From assembly GCA_009837395.1 (NCBI GenBank), contig VXTP01000020.1, positions 38,599-93,580 of the forward strand: DNA of 54,982 nucleotides, in the 5' to 3' direction. Positions 8,223-15,876 of the stretch are shown piece by piece. Made by a program: the position numbers and the translations under genes. Every line of letters starts with the position of its first letter. Position 1 is the stretch's first letter. Under the pieces are notes generated by a model that saw only the letters and a program-made list of their open reading frames with translations, made no database searches and was not told where the DNA came from. Source of the stretch: Gemmatimonadota bacterium. GTDB taxonomy: Bacteria; JAAXHH01.

Positions 8223-9395
8223 ATGGCACGGAACGTAAACGTAGGCCTGGTGGGTTATTCGTTCATGGGCAAGGCGCACAGCCACGCCTTCAAGGACATG
8301 TCCTTCTTCTTCCCGGACGCGGCCGGCGTGCCGGTCATGAAAGCCATTTGCGGGCGGAACGAGGAGAACGTGAAAGGCGCCGCCGCCGAGTTCGGCTGGG
8401 AAGGATACGAGACCGACTGGAAGACGCTGATCGCCCGCGACGACATCGATCTCGTCGACGTTTCGACACCGGGCGACAGCCACGCGGAGATCGCCATCGC
8501 CGCCGCCGAAGCGGGCAAGCACGTCTTCTGCGAAAAACCGCTGGCCAACAGCCTCTCGGAGGCCCGCGCCATGGCCGAAGCCGTAAACCGGGCGGGCGTA
8601 AAGAGCATGGTGGCCTACAACTACCGCCGGGTGCCCGCCGTCGCGCTGGCGAAGCGGCTCATCGAGGAAGGCCGCATCGGCCAGGTATACCACTGGCGCG
8701 CCGTCTACCTGCAGGACTGGATCATGGACCCCGATTTCCCCCTGGTGTGGCGGCTGCAGAAGGAAAAGGCCGGCTCGGGTCCCCACGGAGACCTGAACGC
8801 CCACATCATCGACCTCGCCCGGTATCTCATCGGCGAGATCACCGAGGTGACCGGCATGCAGGAGACCTTCATCAAGGAGCGTCCCATCGTGGACGAGATC
8901 GATTCGGCCCTCGGCGCGAGCGCCGGCGGTTCCACGCGGACGGGACCGGTGACCGTGGACGACACGACCCTGGCGCTGGCCCGGTTCGAGAACGGCGCCG
9001 TGGGCTCCTTCGAAGCCACCCGCTTCGCCGGCGGGAGGAGAAACGGTAACCGGTTCGAGATCAACGGAAGCAAGGGATCCATCTCCTTCAACCTGGAGAA
9101 GATGAACGAACTCCAGTACTACAACCGGGAAGACGAGGACCACGTGCAGGGCTTCCGCGAGATCATCGTGACCGAAGGCGCGCACCCCTACATGGACCGG
9201 TGGTGGCCACCCGGACACATCATCGGCTGGGAGCACACCTTCATCCACGAGGTGTACGATCTCATGCAGGCCATCGCCGGCGCCGACGACAACCTCCATC
9301 CGGATTTCGACGAAGGGGTCCGGGACCAGGCCGTGCTGGAAGCCGTTTCGCTGTCGGCTGAGCACGGCAGCTGGGTCCGTATCGCCGACCTGTAG
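8223..9395 (+). CDS. Gfo/Idh/MocA family oxidoreductase
   Basis: A 390-residue NAD(P)-dependent sugar or polyol dehydrogenase-like protein. The Rossmann fold starts with VGLVGYSFMGKAHSHAF in place of a plain GxGxxG. It continues with DLVDVSTPGDSHAEIA and the family-typical CEKPLANS motif with its catalytic-site lysine. The C-terminal half is the alpha/beta substrate domain, with GDLNAHIIDLARYLIGE carrying the likely catalytic histidine. The ATG at 8223 has a GGAG site; an earlier in-frame ATG at 8154 lies inside the repeat array and is disfavoured. It precedes a xylose-isomerase-like gene and a binding-protein gene on the same strand, which suggests a role in catabolism of a sugar or inositol-like compound. 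The substrate is not known. Confidence 0.88.
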   Translation: MARNVNVGLVGYSFMGKAHSHAFKDMSFFFPDAAGVPVMKAICGRNEENVKGAAAEFGWEGYETDWKTLIARDDIDLVDVSTPGDSHAEIAIAAAEAGKHVFCEKPLANSLSEARAMAEAVNRAGVKSMVAYNYRRVPAVALAKRLIEEGRIGQVYHWRAVYLQDWIMDPDFPLVWRLQKEKAGSGPHGDLNAHIIDLARYLIGEITEVTGMQETFIKERPIVDEIDSALGASAGGSTRTGPVTVDDTTLALARFENGAVGSFEATRFAGGRRNGNRFEINGSKGSISFNLEKMNELQYYNREDEDHVQGFREIIVTEGAHPYMDRWWPPGHIIGWEHTFIHEVYDLMQAIAGADDNLHPDFDEGVRDQAVLEAVSLSAEHGSWVRIADL

Positions 9396-9511
9396 GCCTG
9401 CGGCCTGTGAACGCGATACCGGCGTGGGGCGCCCGCCATCAACCGGCGGCCTCCACGCCGTACATGCCGGCTATGAATGCCGATTTATGAATCTGAAAGG
9501 AGCAGTCAATC

Positions 9512-10513
9512 ATGTCTCGTCCCGTAACGCTTTTTACCGGCCAGTGGGCGGACCTCACCCTCGACACGCTCGCCGGGAAGGCGGCGAGCTGGGGGTTCGA
9601 CGGTCTGGAACTGGCCTGCTGGGGTGACCACTTCGACGTGAACCAGGGCGCCGAGAGCAAGGCGTACTGCGAGGACCGCCGGGCGCTGCTGGACAAGCAC
9701 GGCCTGCAGGTGTTTTCCATCAGCAACCATCTCGCCGGCCAGGCGGTCTGCGACCTGATCGATTCCCGCCACGAGGCGATCCTGCCGCCCCATGTCTGGG
9801 GGGACGGGGACCCGGAAGGCGTGCGCCAGCGCGCGGCCGAGGAGATGAAGCAGACTGCCCGGGCCGCCGCGAACATGGGCCTCGACGTGGCCAACGGGTT
9901 CACCGGATCGTCGATCTGGCACCTGCTCTACTCTTTCCCGCCCGTGGACCCTTCGTCCATCGATGCGGGATACGAAGACTTCGCGGCGCGCTGGAATCCG
10001 ATCCTGGACGTGTTCGACGAGGTGGGCGTGAAGTTCGGCCTGGAGGTGCATCCGACGGAGATCGCCTTCGACATCTCCTCGGCACAGCGGGCGCTGGACG
10101 CCCTGGGCAATCGCGAGGCCTTCGGATTCAACTACGATCCCAGCCACTTCGGCTACCAGGGGGTGGACTACGTCGAGTTCATCCGGACCTTCAGGGACCG
10201 CATCTACCACGTGCACATGAAGGACGTCTGGTGGTCGGAACGCGCGACCCGGGCGGGTGTCTTCGGCGGACACGTGAATTTCGGCCATTCCGACCGTTAC
10301 TGGGATTTCCGGTCTCTCGGCCGCGGCAGCATCGATTTCGAGGAGATTGTCCGCGCCTTGAACGAGATCGGGTACCAGGGTCCTCTTTCCATCGAGTGGG
10401 AGGACAGCGGTATGGACCGCGAGCACGGCGCCGAGGAAGCCTGCGCCTTCACGAAGGGCGTCGACTTTCCGCCGTCCGACGTGGCCTTCGATGCCGCCTT
10501 CGCCGAAGAATGA
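9512..10513 (+). CDS. Sugar phosphate isomerase/epimerase (AP-endonuclease-2-like TIM barrel)
   Basis: A 333-residue xylose-isomerase-like TIM barrel. Metal-ligand positions typical of the family are visible: a glutamate in [10 protein letters not shown], aspartate and histidine in [11 protein letters not shown], histidines in [10 protein letters not shown] and a glutamate in [11 protein letters not shown]. The ATG at 9512 has an AAGGAG site. It lies 116 bases after the Gfo/Idh gene and 31 bases before the binding-lipoprotein gene, which fits a shared transcript. Such proteins usually isomerise or epimerise sugars or inositol derivatives. The substrate cannot be read from sequence. The segment [10 protein letters not shown] in mid-protein is typical of the larger sugar-isomerase relatives seen beside Gfo/Idh genes. 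Confidence 0.87.
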   Translation: MSRPVTLFTGQWADLTLDTLAGKAASWGFDGLELACWGDHFDVNQGAESKAYCEDRRALLDKHGLQVFSISNHLAGQAVCDLIDSRHEAILPPHVWGDGDPEGVRQRAAEEMKQTARAAANMGLDVANGFTGSSIWHLLYSFPPVDPSSIDAGYEDFAARWNPILDVFDEVGVKFGLEVHPTEIAFDISSAQRALDALGNREAFGFNYDPSHFGYQGVDYVEFIRTFRDRIYHVHMKDVWWSERATRAGVFGGHVNFGHSDRYWDFRSLGRGSIDFEEIVRALNEIGYQGPLSIEWEDSGMDREHGAEEACAFTKGVDFPPSDVAFDAAFAEE

Positions 10514-10544
10514 CCAATCGGCCCGCGGCGACCGGGAGGGCACG

Positions 10545-12254
10545 ATGGGAGGACGGTTATACGTCTTGATCTGCGCCGCCGCGCTTGTCGCAGCGGCTTG
10601 CGGGTCACCGGGTGACGGGCCTGGCGACGGGACGCAGACCTCGCGTGTCAATTCGGTGGGGCGGGAACTGCCGGCAGACGCCGCCCCGCTCAGCGAGCAG
10701 TACATCCGGCTGAGCATGCTGGAACCGTCCACCCTGGACGTGGGCATCTCCCTCTTCGACGCCCAGTTCAACGCCTTCCTCTTCGAATCCCTCCTGGTAT
10801 TCGACGAAGACATGGAGATCAGGGGCGCGGCCGCCGAGTCCTGGTCCGTGGCGGACGACCACGTGACCTGGACGTTCACGATCCGCGCAGGCGCGAAGTG
10901 GAGCGACGGCCGGCCGGTGACGGCCCACGATTTCGAATGGTCCTTCCGCCGGCTGCTCGATCCCGCCCACGCCAACATCTTCGCCTACTTCTACTACCCG
11001 ATCAAAGGCGCCCGGGCTTTCAACACGGGACAGACGAGCGACCCGTCGACCGTCGGCGTCCGGGCCGTGGACGACCGCACGCTGGTGATCGAGACCGAAG
11101 AACCGTGCTCGCACTTCCCATACATCCTCACCTTTTTTACTTCCGTGCCGGCGCCCCGGTGGCAGGTGGAGAAATACGGGATAAGGTGGTCCGAGCCGGA
11201 GTACTGCGTGTCCAATTCCACCTGGCGCCTCGCGTCGTGGGACAAGAACGTCAGCATGACCTACGCGCTGAATCCCCATTACAACGGACCCTGGAAGGGA
11301 TACCTCGAACGCATCGAGTTCACCTTCATCCTGCCGGGCTGGCGGGGACTGCCGGCCTATGAAAACGGCGAGTTCGACCGGATCGGCGTCATGGGGCCCG
11401 ATTACCACCACGCGCGCATGGATCCCGTCTTGAGCCGCGAGCTGATTACCTATCCGAACTTCGGGACGTACTATACGATCTTCAGGACCCGCGAGCCGCC
11501 CTTCGACAACATCCGGTTGCGTCAGGCCCTGGCCCACGCCATCGACCGCGAATCCATCTGCAACGTCGTGCTAGGCGGCGCCGCCACGCCGGCCTACGGC
11601 ATGCTGCCGAAGGGCTTCCCGGGGTACCAGGCGGAAAGGATCCGCGCGTACCAGGCCTTCGATCCGGAGCTGGCCCGGCAGCGACTGGCGGAGGCCGGTT
11701 ACCCCGGCGGCAAGGGGCTTCCCCCGCTCGAACTCTGGGTGCGGGGCCAGCCGCCGACGCCCGACGAATGGAACGTGGTCGTCGCCATGCAGCAGATGTT
11801 CGAGGACCACCTGGACATCGAGGTGAACCTGCGGCAGCAGTCCACCAACGCCTTCAACGCCTTCATGCGCAACCACGAGATCCCGTGGGGCTTCCTGTGG
11901 TTCAACATGGACTACCCCGACCCCAGCGACATGATCGCCGTGCCCTGGCGCTCCCAGCCCGCGGGATCGGGCCGTCAGGACTGGATACACGAGGAATTCG
12001 ACCGCCTGGTGGATGCGGCCGCGCGGGAGTTCGACGAGGCGAAGCGCGTTTCCATGTACCAGGACGCCGAGGTGATCCTGGCCGAGCAGGCCGCGGGCGT
12101 GTTCCTGCACAACATGGTCAACGCGACCCTGAGCAAGCCGTGGGTCCTGGGCATCGAGGAAAACCGGTACGGCGACCGGAGGTGGAGCGGTTTCGCGCCG
12201 TCCTTCGCCACGCTGTACATCGGTGAATCCGGGCGGGATTCAGGCAGGCGGTAG
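10545..12254 (+). CDS. ABC transporter substrate-binding lipoprotein, peptide type (SBP_bac_5)
   Basis: A 569-residue extracytoplasmic solute-binding protein of the oligopeptide/dipeptide class (OppA-like). The N-terminus has a short hydrophobic segment ending in a lipobox, LVAAAC, so it should be lipid-anchored. The mature part starts with a low-complexity linker, then LSEQYIRLSMLEPSTLDVGI. The family features AESWSVADDHVTWTFTIRAGAKWSDGRPV and RLRQALAHAIDRESI are present. The ATG at 10545 has GGGAGGG upstream; an in-frame ATG at 10491 lies inside the previous gene. No permease or ATPase genes are adjacent, so its transporter partner must lie elsewhere. It is convergent with the dioxygenase gene with only three bases between stops. 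Confidence 0.92.
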   Translation: MGGRLYVLICAAALVAAACGSPGDGPGDGTQTSRVNSVGRELPADAAPLSEQYIRLSMLEPSTLDVGISLFDAQFNAFLFESLLVFDEDMEIRGAAAESWSVADDHVTWTFTIRAGAKWSDGRPVTAHDFEWSFRRLLDPAHANIFAYFYYPIKGARAFNTGQTSDPSTVGVRAVDDRTLVIETEEPCSHFPYILTFFTSVPAPRWQVEKYGIRWSEPEYCVSNSTWRLASWDKNVSMTYALNPHYNGPWKGYLERIEFTFILPGWRGLPAYENGEFDRIGVMGPDYHHARMDPVLSRELITYPNFGTYYTIFRTREPPFDNIRLRQALAHAIDRESICNVVLGGAATPAYGMLPKGFPGYQAERIRAYQAFDPELARQRLAEAGYPGGKGLPPLELWVRGQPPTPDEWNVVVAMQQMFEDHLDIEVNLRQQSTNAFNAFMRNHEIPWGFLWFNMDYPDPSDMIAVPWRSQPAGSGRQDWIHEEFDRLVDAAAREFDEAKRVSMYQDAEVILAEQAAGVFLHNMVNATLSKPWVLGIEENRYGDRRWSGFAPSFATLYIGESGRDSGRR

Positions 12255-12263
12255 GATTCAGGC
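12236..12263. repeat. 10-bp direct repeat flanking the binding-protein stop
   Basis: ggattcaggc occurs at 12236-12245 and 12254-12263. The stop codon of the binding-protein gene (12252-12254) sits at the edge of the second copy, and the convergent dioxygenase gene ends within it. Confidence 0.7.
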
Positions 12264-13124
12264 GAAGGGGGCCAGATCGAATCCCGTTTCCGGCCGGATC
12301 CGTTCTGTGCCGTCGGGCCAGTCCGAGGGCCAGTCCCAGCCCGGGATCTGCAGGCTTTCCGCGCGGACCCGGTGCGCGGCGGCCCGCCGATGCACGCCGG
12401 GTGGCGCCGTGCTGACCTCCGAACTGTGGAGCATGGTGGGATAGTAGAAGGTGACGCTTCCCTCGCCCGCCGTGCAGTCGATGGCCTCGTGCTCGTGGCT
12501 TGCGACATAGGCCTCGGGTCCGCCCTTCAGTTCAAGCGGTCCTTCGAGATAGGAGCCGGGGAGGACCTTCATGGCCCCGTTCTCGATGGTCTGAGGGTCC
12601 ACGTTGATGCGGACGATGATGGTCTTCTGAAAAAGGTCTTCCTTCCAATCGATGTCGGCCGGCCTGATGTGTATGTGGCCGAACTGGTTCCAGTGGCCTG
12701 AAAGATCGAGGTCCCGGGGCGGGTCCACGATGAAGAAGGTGTCCTGGTGCCATCCGATCTCCGCGTCGCCGCCGGCCACCTTGTCGAACATGGTACCGAT
12801 GCTGGCGTGCTTCACCGGCTCACCCAGGGCGCGTTCGAGCACGCTGACGATGGCGGGATGCCGTGAGAACCGGAGTCCGCCTTCGCACACGGCGTAGAGT
12901 TCCCACAGCAGCCAGACCGTGTCCTTCGATTTCCCGAGGAGCTTGTCGGTCGGCCGACCCTTGTATTCCGGTACGCGGCTCGCCTCCGCGATGGTCCGGT
13001 CCAGCAGTCCGCGGAACGTATTCATCTCTTCCGCGGAGAATACGCCTTCGACGGTCACGATGCCCTGCGTCTTCAGCGTGTCCACCGCTTCCTGCAGACC
13101 GAGGGCGTTTTCAACCTGGTTCAT
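12258..13124 (-). CDS. Phytanoyl-CoA dioxygenase (PhyH) family protein
   Basis: A 288-residue Fe(II)/2-oxoglutarate-dependent oxygenase of the PhyH family. The iron-binding H-x-D is in IGWHQDTFFIVD. The distal histidine is probably in YPTMLHSSEVS, and an arginine follows in VHRRAAAHR for 2-oxoglutarate. These enzymes hydroxylate many small molecules, so the substrate is open. The ATG at 13124 has GGGGAG upstream. It is transcribed on the minus strand, 28 bases after the start-side of the lipoprotein gene stop. Family expansion is known in several marine and soil uncultured phyla. Confidence 0.88.
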   Translation of the reverse strand: MNQVENALGLQEAVDTLKTQGIVTVEGVFSAEEMNTFRGLLDRTIAEASRVPEYKGRPTDKLLGKSKDTVWLLWELYAVCEGGLRFSRHPAIVSVLERALGEPVKHASIGTMFDKVAGGDAEIGWHQDTFFIVDPPRDLDLSGHWNQFGHIHIRPADIDWKEDLFQKTIIVRINVDPQTIENGAMKVLPGSYLEGPLELKGGPEAYVASHEHEAIDCTAGEGSVTFYYPTMLHSSEVSTAPPGVHRRAAAHRVRAESLQIPGWDWPSDWPDGTERIRPETGFDLAPFA

Positions 13125-13152
13125 GGTGTTACTCCCCTGACGCGCCGGGCCG

Positions 13153-14970
13153 CTAACGGTTCAGCCGGAGCGTTATGTCTTCCGTCTCCCATCCCAATCG
13201 TACTTCCAGGGTGTCCGGATGGACCATGGAACGTTCGGCGGGAACGAATGGCAAGGCGTTGCCGTAATCGAATTTACCGTTTCCGTTCGCGTCGCGATAG
13301 GCTTGAAGGATATACCGGCCCGGCAGCACGTTGTCAAACCGAAAACCTCCGGGCCCGGCAAGTTCGATCTCCGATGCGGGCTCCGAGTCCCGCAGTTGGT
13401 AAAGGGAGATCCCCACGGCTCCCGCCCCCGCGGGGTCTTCGTCCTCGAACCGTCCCGACAGCGAACCGTAGCTCTCGGGATCGATGGTCGAGAAGGTGTA
13501 CGCGAGTGTGTCGGGACGGTCGCCCGTGGCCTGCAGCGGCTGGTCGAACCCGTTCTTGACCAGGCCGGCCAGTACGAGGATCTCGTAGTCGGTACTCGGC
13601 TGCAGCATTAAATCGGGCCGCATCGCGGCGACCGTGGCGTCGATCCACCGGAGATCTCCGCCGATCTTCTGGTCCGTGGTATCCCGAAGGACCACGGCCC
13701 CCTCCTCCAGGGTAACGGGTTCGCTGAACGAGAACCGGAGCTCGACGGATTGTGCGACGTCCTTCGAACGGTTGCCGGGATGAACTTCCAGAAGCCTCGG
13801 CGCCGGCGGGTTCTCAATGGACGACCCGGTGAATTCGGCGGTGTTCTCCGTCGTGTCGATCGGTTCCGACCAGGTGTTTTCCAGGCCGGTAACGGTCAGG
13901 CGATAGACCCGGTCGCGGACCTGGGGCGCCGTGATGAGCACGATGGTCGCCGGATCCGCAGGATCCAGGTAGGCGGACGTGACCTCGAGGCTTTCACCCT
14001 CCTCCACGCCGGCGATGGCATAGGCGCCCGTGTCCCGGACCATGTCCGCGCGAGGGGCCTCGCTCAGGAAGATACTCAGTGCGCGCCGGTGGGACACCCG
14101 GGCGGACATCACGTGCATGGCGGCGGTATCGTTCACGGCCATCCGGAACCACATGGGACCGTCCGCCAGGCCGTCTTCCGCCATGCCGTCTTCCGACAGG
14201 ACGACGTCCCGGGTGGGCACCCCGATGGGGTCCACGCCCGCGTCGTAGAGACGGTCTCTGCCCTGGTCCAGGAAGGCGAAGAGGCGGTACCTGCCGACCG
14301 AGAGATGGTTGAAGGTAAAGGTACCGTCCCGGCCGGCCTGGGTCAGGTAGTCCGGGGTCGTGCCTGCCGGGTCCGGTTCGGGCTTCCCGGCAAGGTTGTA
14401 GGCCCAGACATAGGTGTTCCTGGCAGGCTGGCCGTCATGGACCGTCAGGCCGTTGACCTCACCCTCTTCGATGCTGGGGCCGGTCGACAGCGCGTACACA
14501 AAGGTCGAATCCATGCGGTTACTGCGCATGTCCCTGAAGCCGGTGCCCACCGTGATGATATATGTTCTGTCGGCCAGCAGGGGTTCCTCGAACCGGACCG
14601 TGATCTCGTTGCCCCGCCAGCTCGCTTCGGCTTCGAATTCGACGATCGGCGCGATGAACAGGTTACCTTCGATGGAACGGGGCTGGATGCGTTCGCTGAA
14701 GGTCAGCTTCGGGGAAACGTCCAGCGGCACGTGGGTCGAACCCGCCGGGGGATCGGTTTCTACCACCCAGGGTGGAATACGGTCGCGCGGGCCGCCGGGC
14801 GGCATGCCTTCGCGGGCGCAGGCCACGGCGACCAGGCCGACCAGGCAGGCCATGGCGACCAGGCAGGCCGGGCCGATCAGGCGGGCCGTATCGAGCCGTC
14901 GGGCCAGGCCGATCAGGCGGGCCAGGCCGTCCGGAATTTTCAGCGCGGAATGGTCCGGCGTCCCGTTCAT
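13153..14970 (-). CDS. Ig-like domain lipoprotein (Big_5/SbsA type)
   Basis: A 605-residue surface lipoprotein. The N-terminus has a leucine/alanine-rich hydrophobic region ending in VAVAC-AREG, a lipobox. The segment PPGGPRDRIPPWVVETDPPAGSTHVPLD is the typical opening of SbsA-like Ig (Big_5) lipoproteins common in FCB bacteria. A second Ig-like module begins near VHPGNRSKDVAQSVELRFSF. The C-terminal part (FRFDNVLPGRYILQAYRDANGNGKFDYG) looks like a carboxypeptidase-regulatory-like beta sandwich. Function is probably structural or adhesive. The start at 14970 lies three bases after the recombinase stop and has no clear ribosome site, so translation may be coupled. The first 45 residues are encoded by a GC-rich repeat. 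Confidence 0.8.
   Translation of the reverse strand: MNGTPDHSALKIPDGLARLIGLARRLDTARLIGPACLVAMACLVGLVAVACAREGMPPGGPRDRIPPWVVETDPPAGSTHVPLDVSPKLTFSERIQPRSIEGNLFIAPIVEFEAEASWRGNEITVRFEEPLLADRTYIITVGTGFRDMRSNRMDSTFVYALSTGPSIEEGEVNGLTVHDGQPARNTYVWAYNLAGKPEPDPAGTTPDYLTQAGRDGTFTFNHLSVGRYRLFAFLDQGRDRLYDAGVDPIGVPTRDVVLSEDGMAEDGLADGPMWFRMAVNDTAAMHVMSARVSHRRALSIFLSEAPRADMVRDTGAYAIAGVEEGESLEVTSAYLDPADPATIVLITAPQVRDRVYRLTVTGLENTWSEPIDTTENTAEFTGSSIENPPAPRLLEVHPGNRSKDVAQSVELRFSFSEPVTLEEGAVVLRDTTDQKIGGDLRWIDATVAAMRPDLMLQPSTDYEILVLAGLVKNGFDQPLQATGDRPDTLAYTFSTIDPESYGSLSGRFEDEDPAGAGAVGISLYQLRDSEPASEIELAGPGGFRFDNVLPGRYILQAYRDANGNGKFDYGNALPFVPAERSMVHPDTLEVRLGWETEDITLRLNR
14825..14935. repeat. GC-rich degenerate repeat encoding the lipoprotein signal region
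   Basis: Units resembling gaccaggcaggccatg and ccgatcaggcgggcc recur between about 14825 and 14935. Read on the minus strand they encode the hydrophobic LVAMACLVGLVAVA-type signal region. Read on the plus strand the units match those of the topA tail near 15886-15975, where the same motif lies on the opposite strand. Confidence 0.75.
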
Positions 14971-14973
14971 AGG

Positions 14974-15870
14974 TCAGGCGCGGGGATGCGCCTCTTCGTA
15001 CGTTTTCTTGAGGCGGTCGAGGGCGACGTGGGTATAGACCTGCGTGGTTGAAAGCCGTTCATGGCCGAGCAGTTCCTTGACCGCCATCAGGTCCGCTCCG
15101 GCGTCGAGCAGGTGCGTGGCGGTCGTATGGCGAAGCATGTGGGGCGTCAGTCCCTGCTGGCTGATCCGGAGGCCGTATCTCCCCAGGATATACTGGACCC
15201 CGCGTCCCGTCAGCCTGCGACCGTGTTGATTCAGCAGGAGCGCGGCCGTATCTTCCCGTTCCGATTTAATCAGCATGGGACGGACGTCCATATAGGCGGC
15301 CAGCGCGGACAGCGCCGGGCCACCCAGCGGCACGATGCGTTCCCTGTCCCCCTTGCCGATTACGCGGATCCGCTCCTCCGTCATTTCGATCGCGCCGACG
15401 TCGAGCCCGACGAGCTCCGACAACCGCATGCCCGCGCCGTAAAGCAGTTCCAGGATGACCACGTCCCGCAGCCCGAGCAGCCGGCCGCGGTCGGGCTGGC
15501 CGAGCAGGGCTTCCACCTGGCTCTTGTCCAGGAACCGGGGCAGGTGGCGGTCCCATTTCGGCGTGGTCAGGTAGACGCAGGGGTTGGAGGAAACGACCCC
15601 TTCCCGGCACAGGTAGTGGAAGAAGGACCGCACGGCCGCGAAACGGCGCGCGATGGTCCGCCTGCTGAAGCCTTCCCGGTGCAGGTGATGAAGGAACGCC
15701 CGCACCACGGACTTGTCGATGGATTCCGGGTCCGGCGGACCGGCGCCCCCTTCTTCGGAGAGGAAAGACTGGAATTGGCCCAGGTCGCCGGCGTAGGCCG
15801 ACCGGGTATGGCGGGAGTAATTGCGTTCGATCTCGAGATGATCGAGGAATGCGCTGACCAGTTTCTCCAT
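14974..15870 (-). CDS. xerC: Tyrosine recombinase XerC/XerD
   Basis: A 298-residue site-specific tyrosine recombinase that would resolve chromosome dimers at dif in the cytoplasm. The N-terminal SAM-like DNA-binding domain (HLEIERNYSRHTRSAYAGDL) is followed by the catalytic domain. The catalytic set is complete: R in GAGMRLSELVG, K in RVIGKGDRER, H-x-x-R in HMLRHTTATH, H in LLGHERL, and the nucleophilic tyrosine in QVYTHV. Length is usual. XerC versus XerD cannot be settled by eye. It lies six bases downstream of topA on the same strand, so the two are probably co-transcribed. No integrase-associated att site or phage gene is nearby, which favours a housekeeping role. Confidence 0.92.
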   Translation of the reverse strand: MEKLVSAFLDHLEIERNYSRHTRSAYAGDLGQFQSFLSEEGGAGPPDPESIDKSVVRAFLHHLHREGFSRRTIARRFAAVRSFFHYLCREGVVSSNPCVYLTTPKWDRHLPRFLDKSQVEALLGQPDRGRLLGLRDVVILELLYGAGMRLSELVGLDVGAIEMTEERIRVIGKGDRERIVPLGGPALSALAAYMDVRPMLIKSEREDTAALLLNQHGRRLTGRGVQYILGRYGLRISQQGLTPHMLRHTTATHLLDAGADLMAVKELLGHERLSTTQVYTHVALDRLKKTYEEAHPRA

Positions 15871-15876
15871 GATCGG

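Noticed and set aside
14974-15870. A phage or integron integrase
   Set aside because: The full catalytic set is that of a housekeeping Xer protein, it lies in a topA operon and no att site, phage or cassette gene is near.
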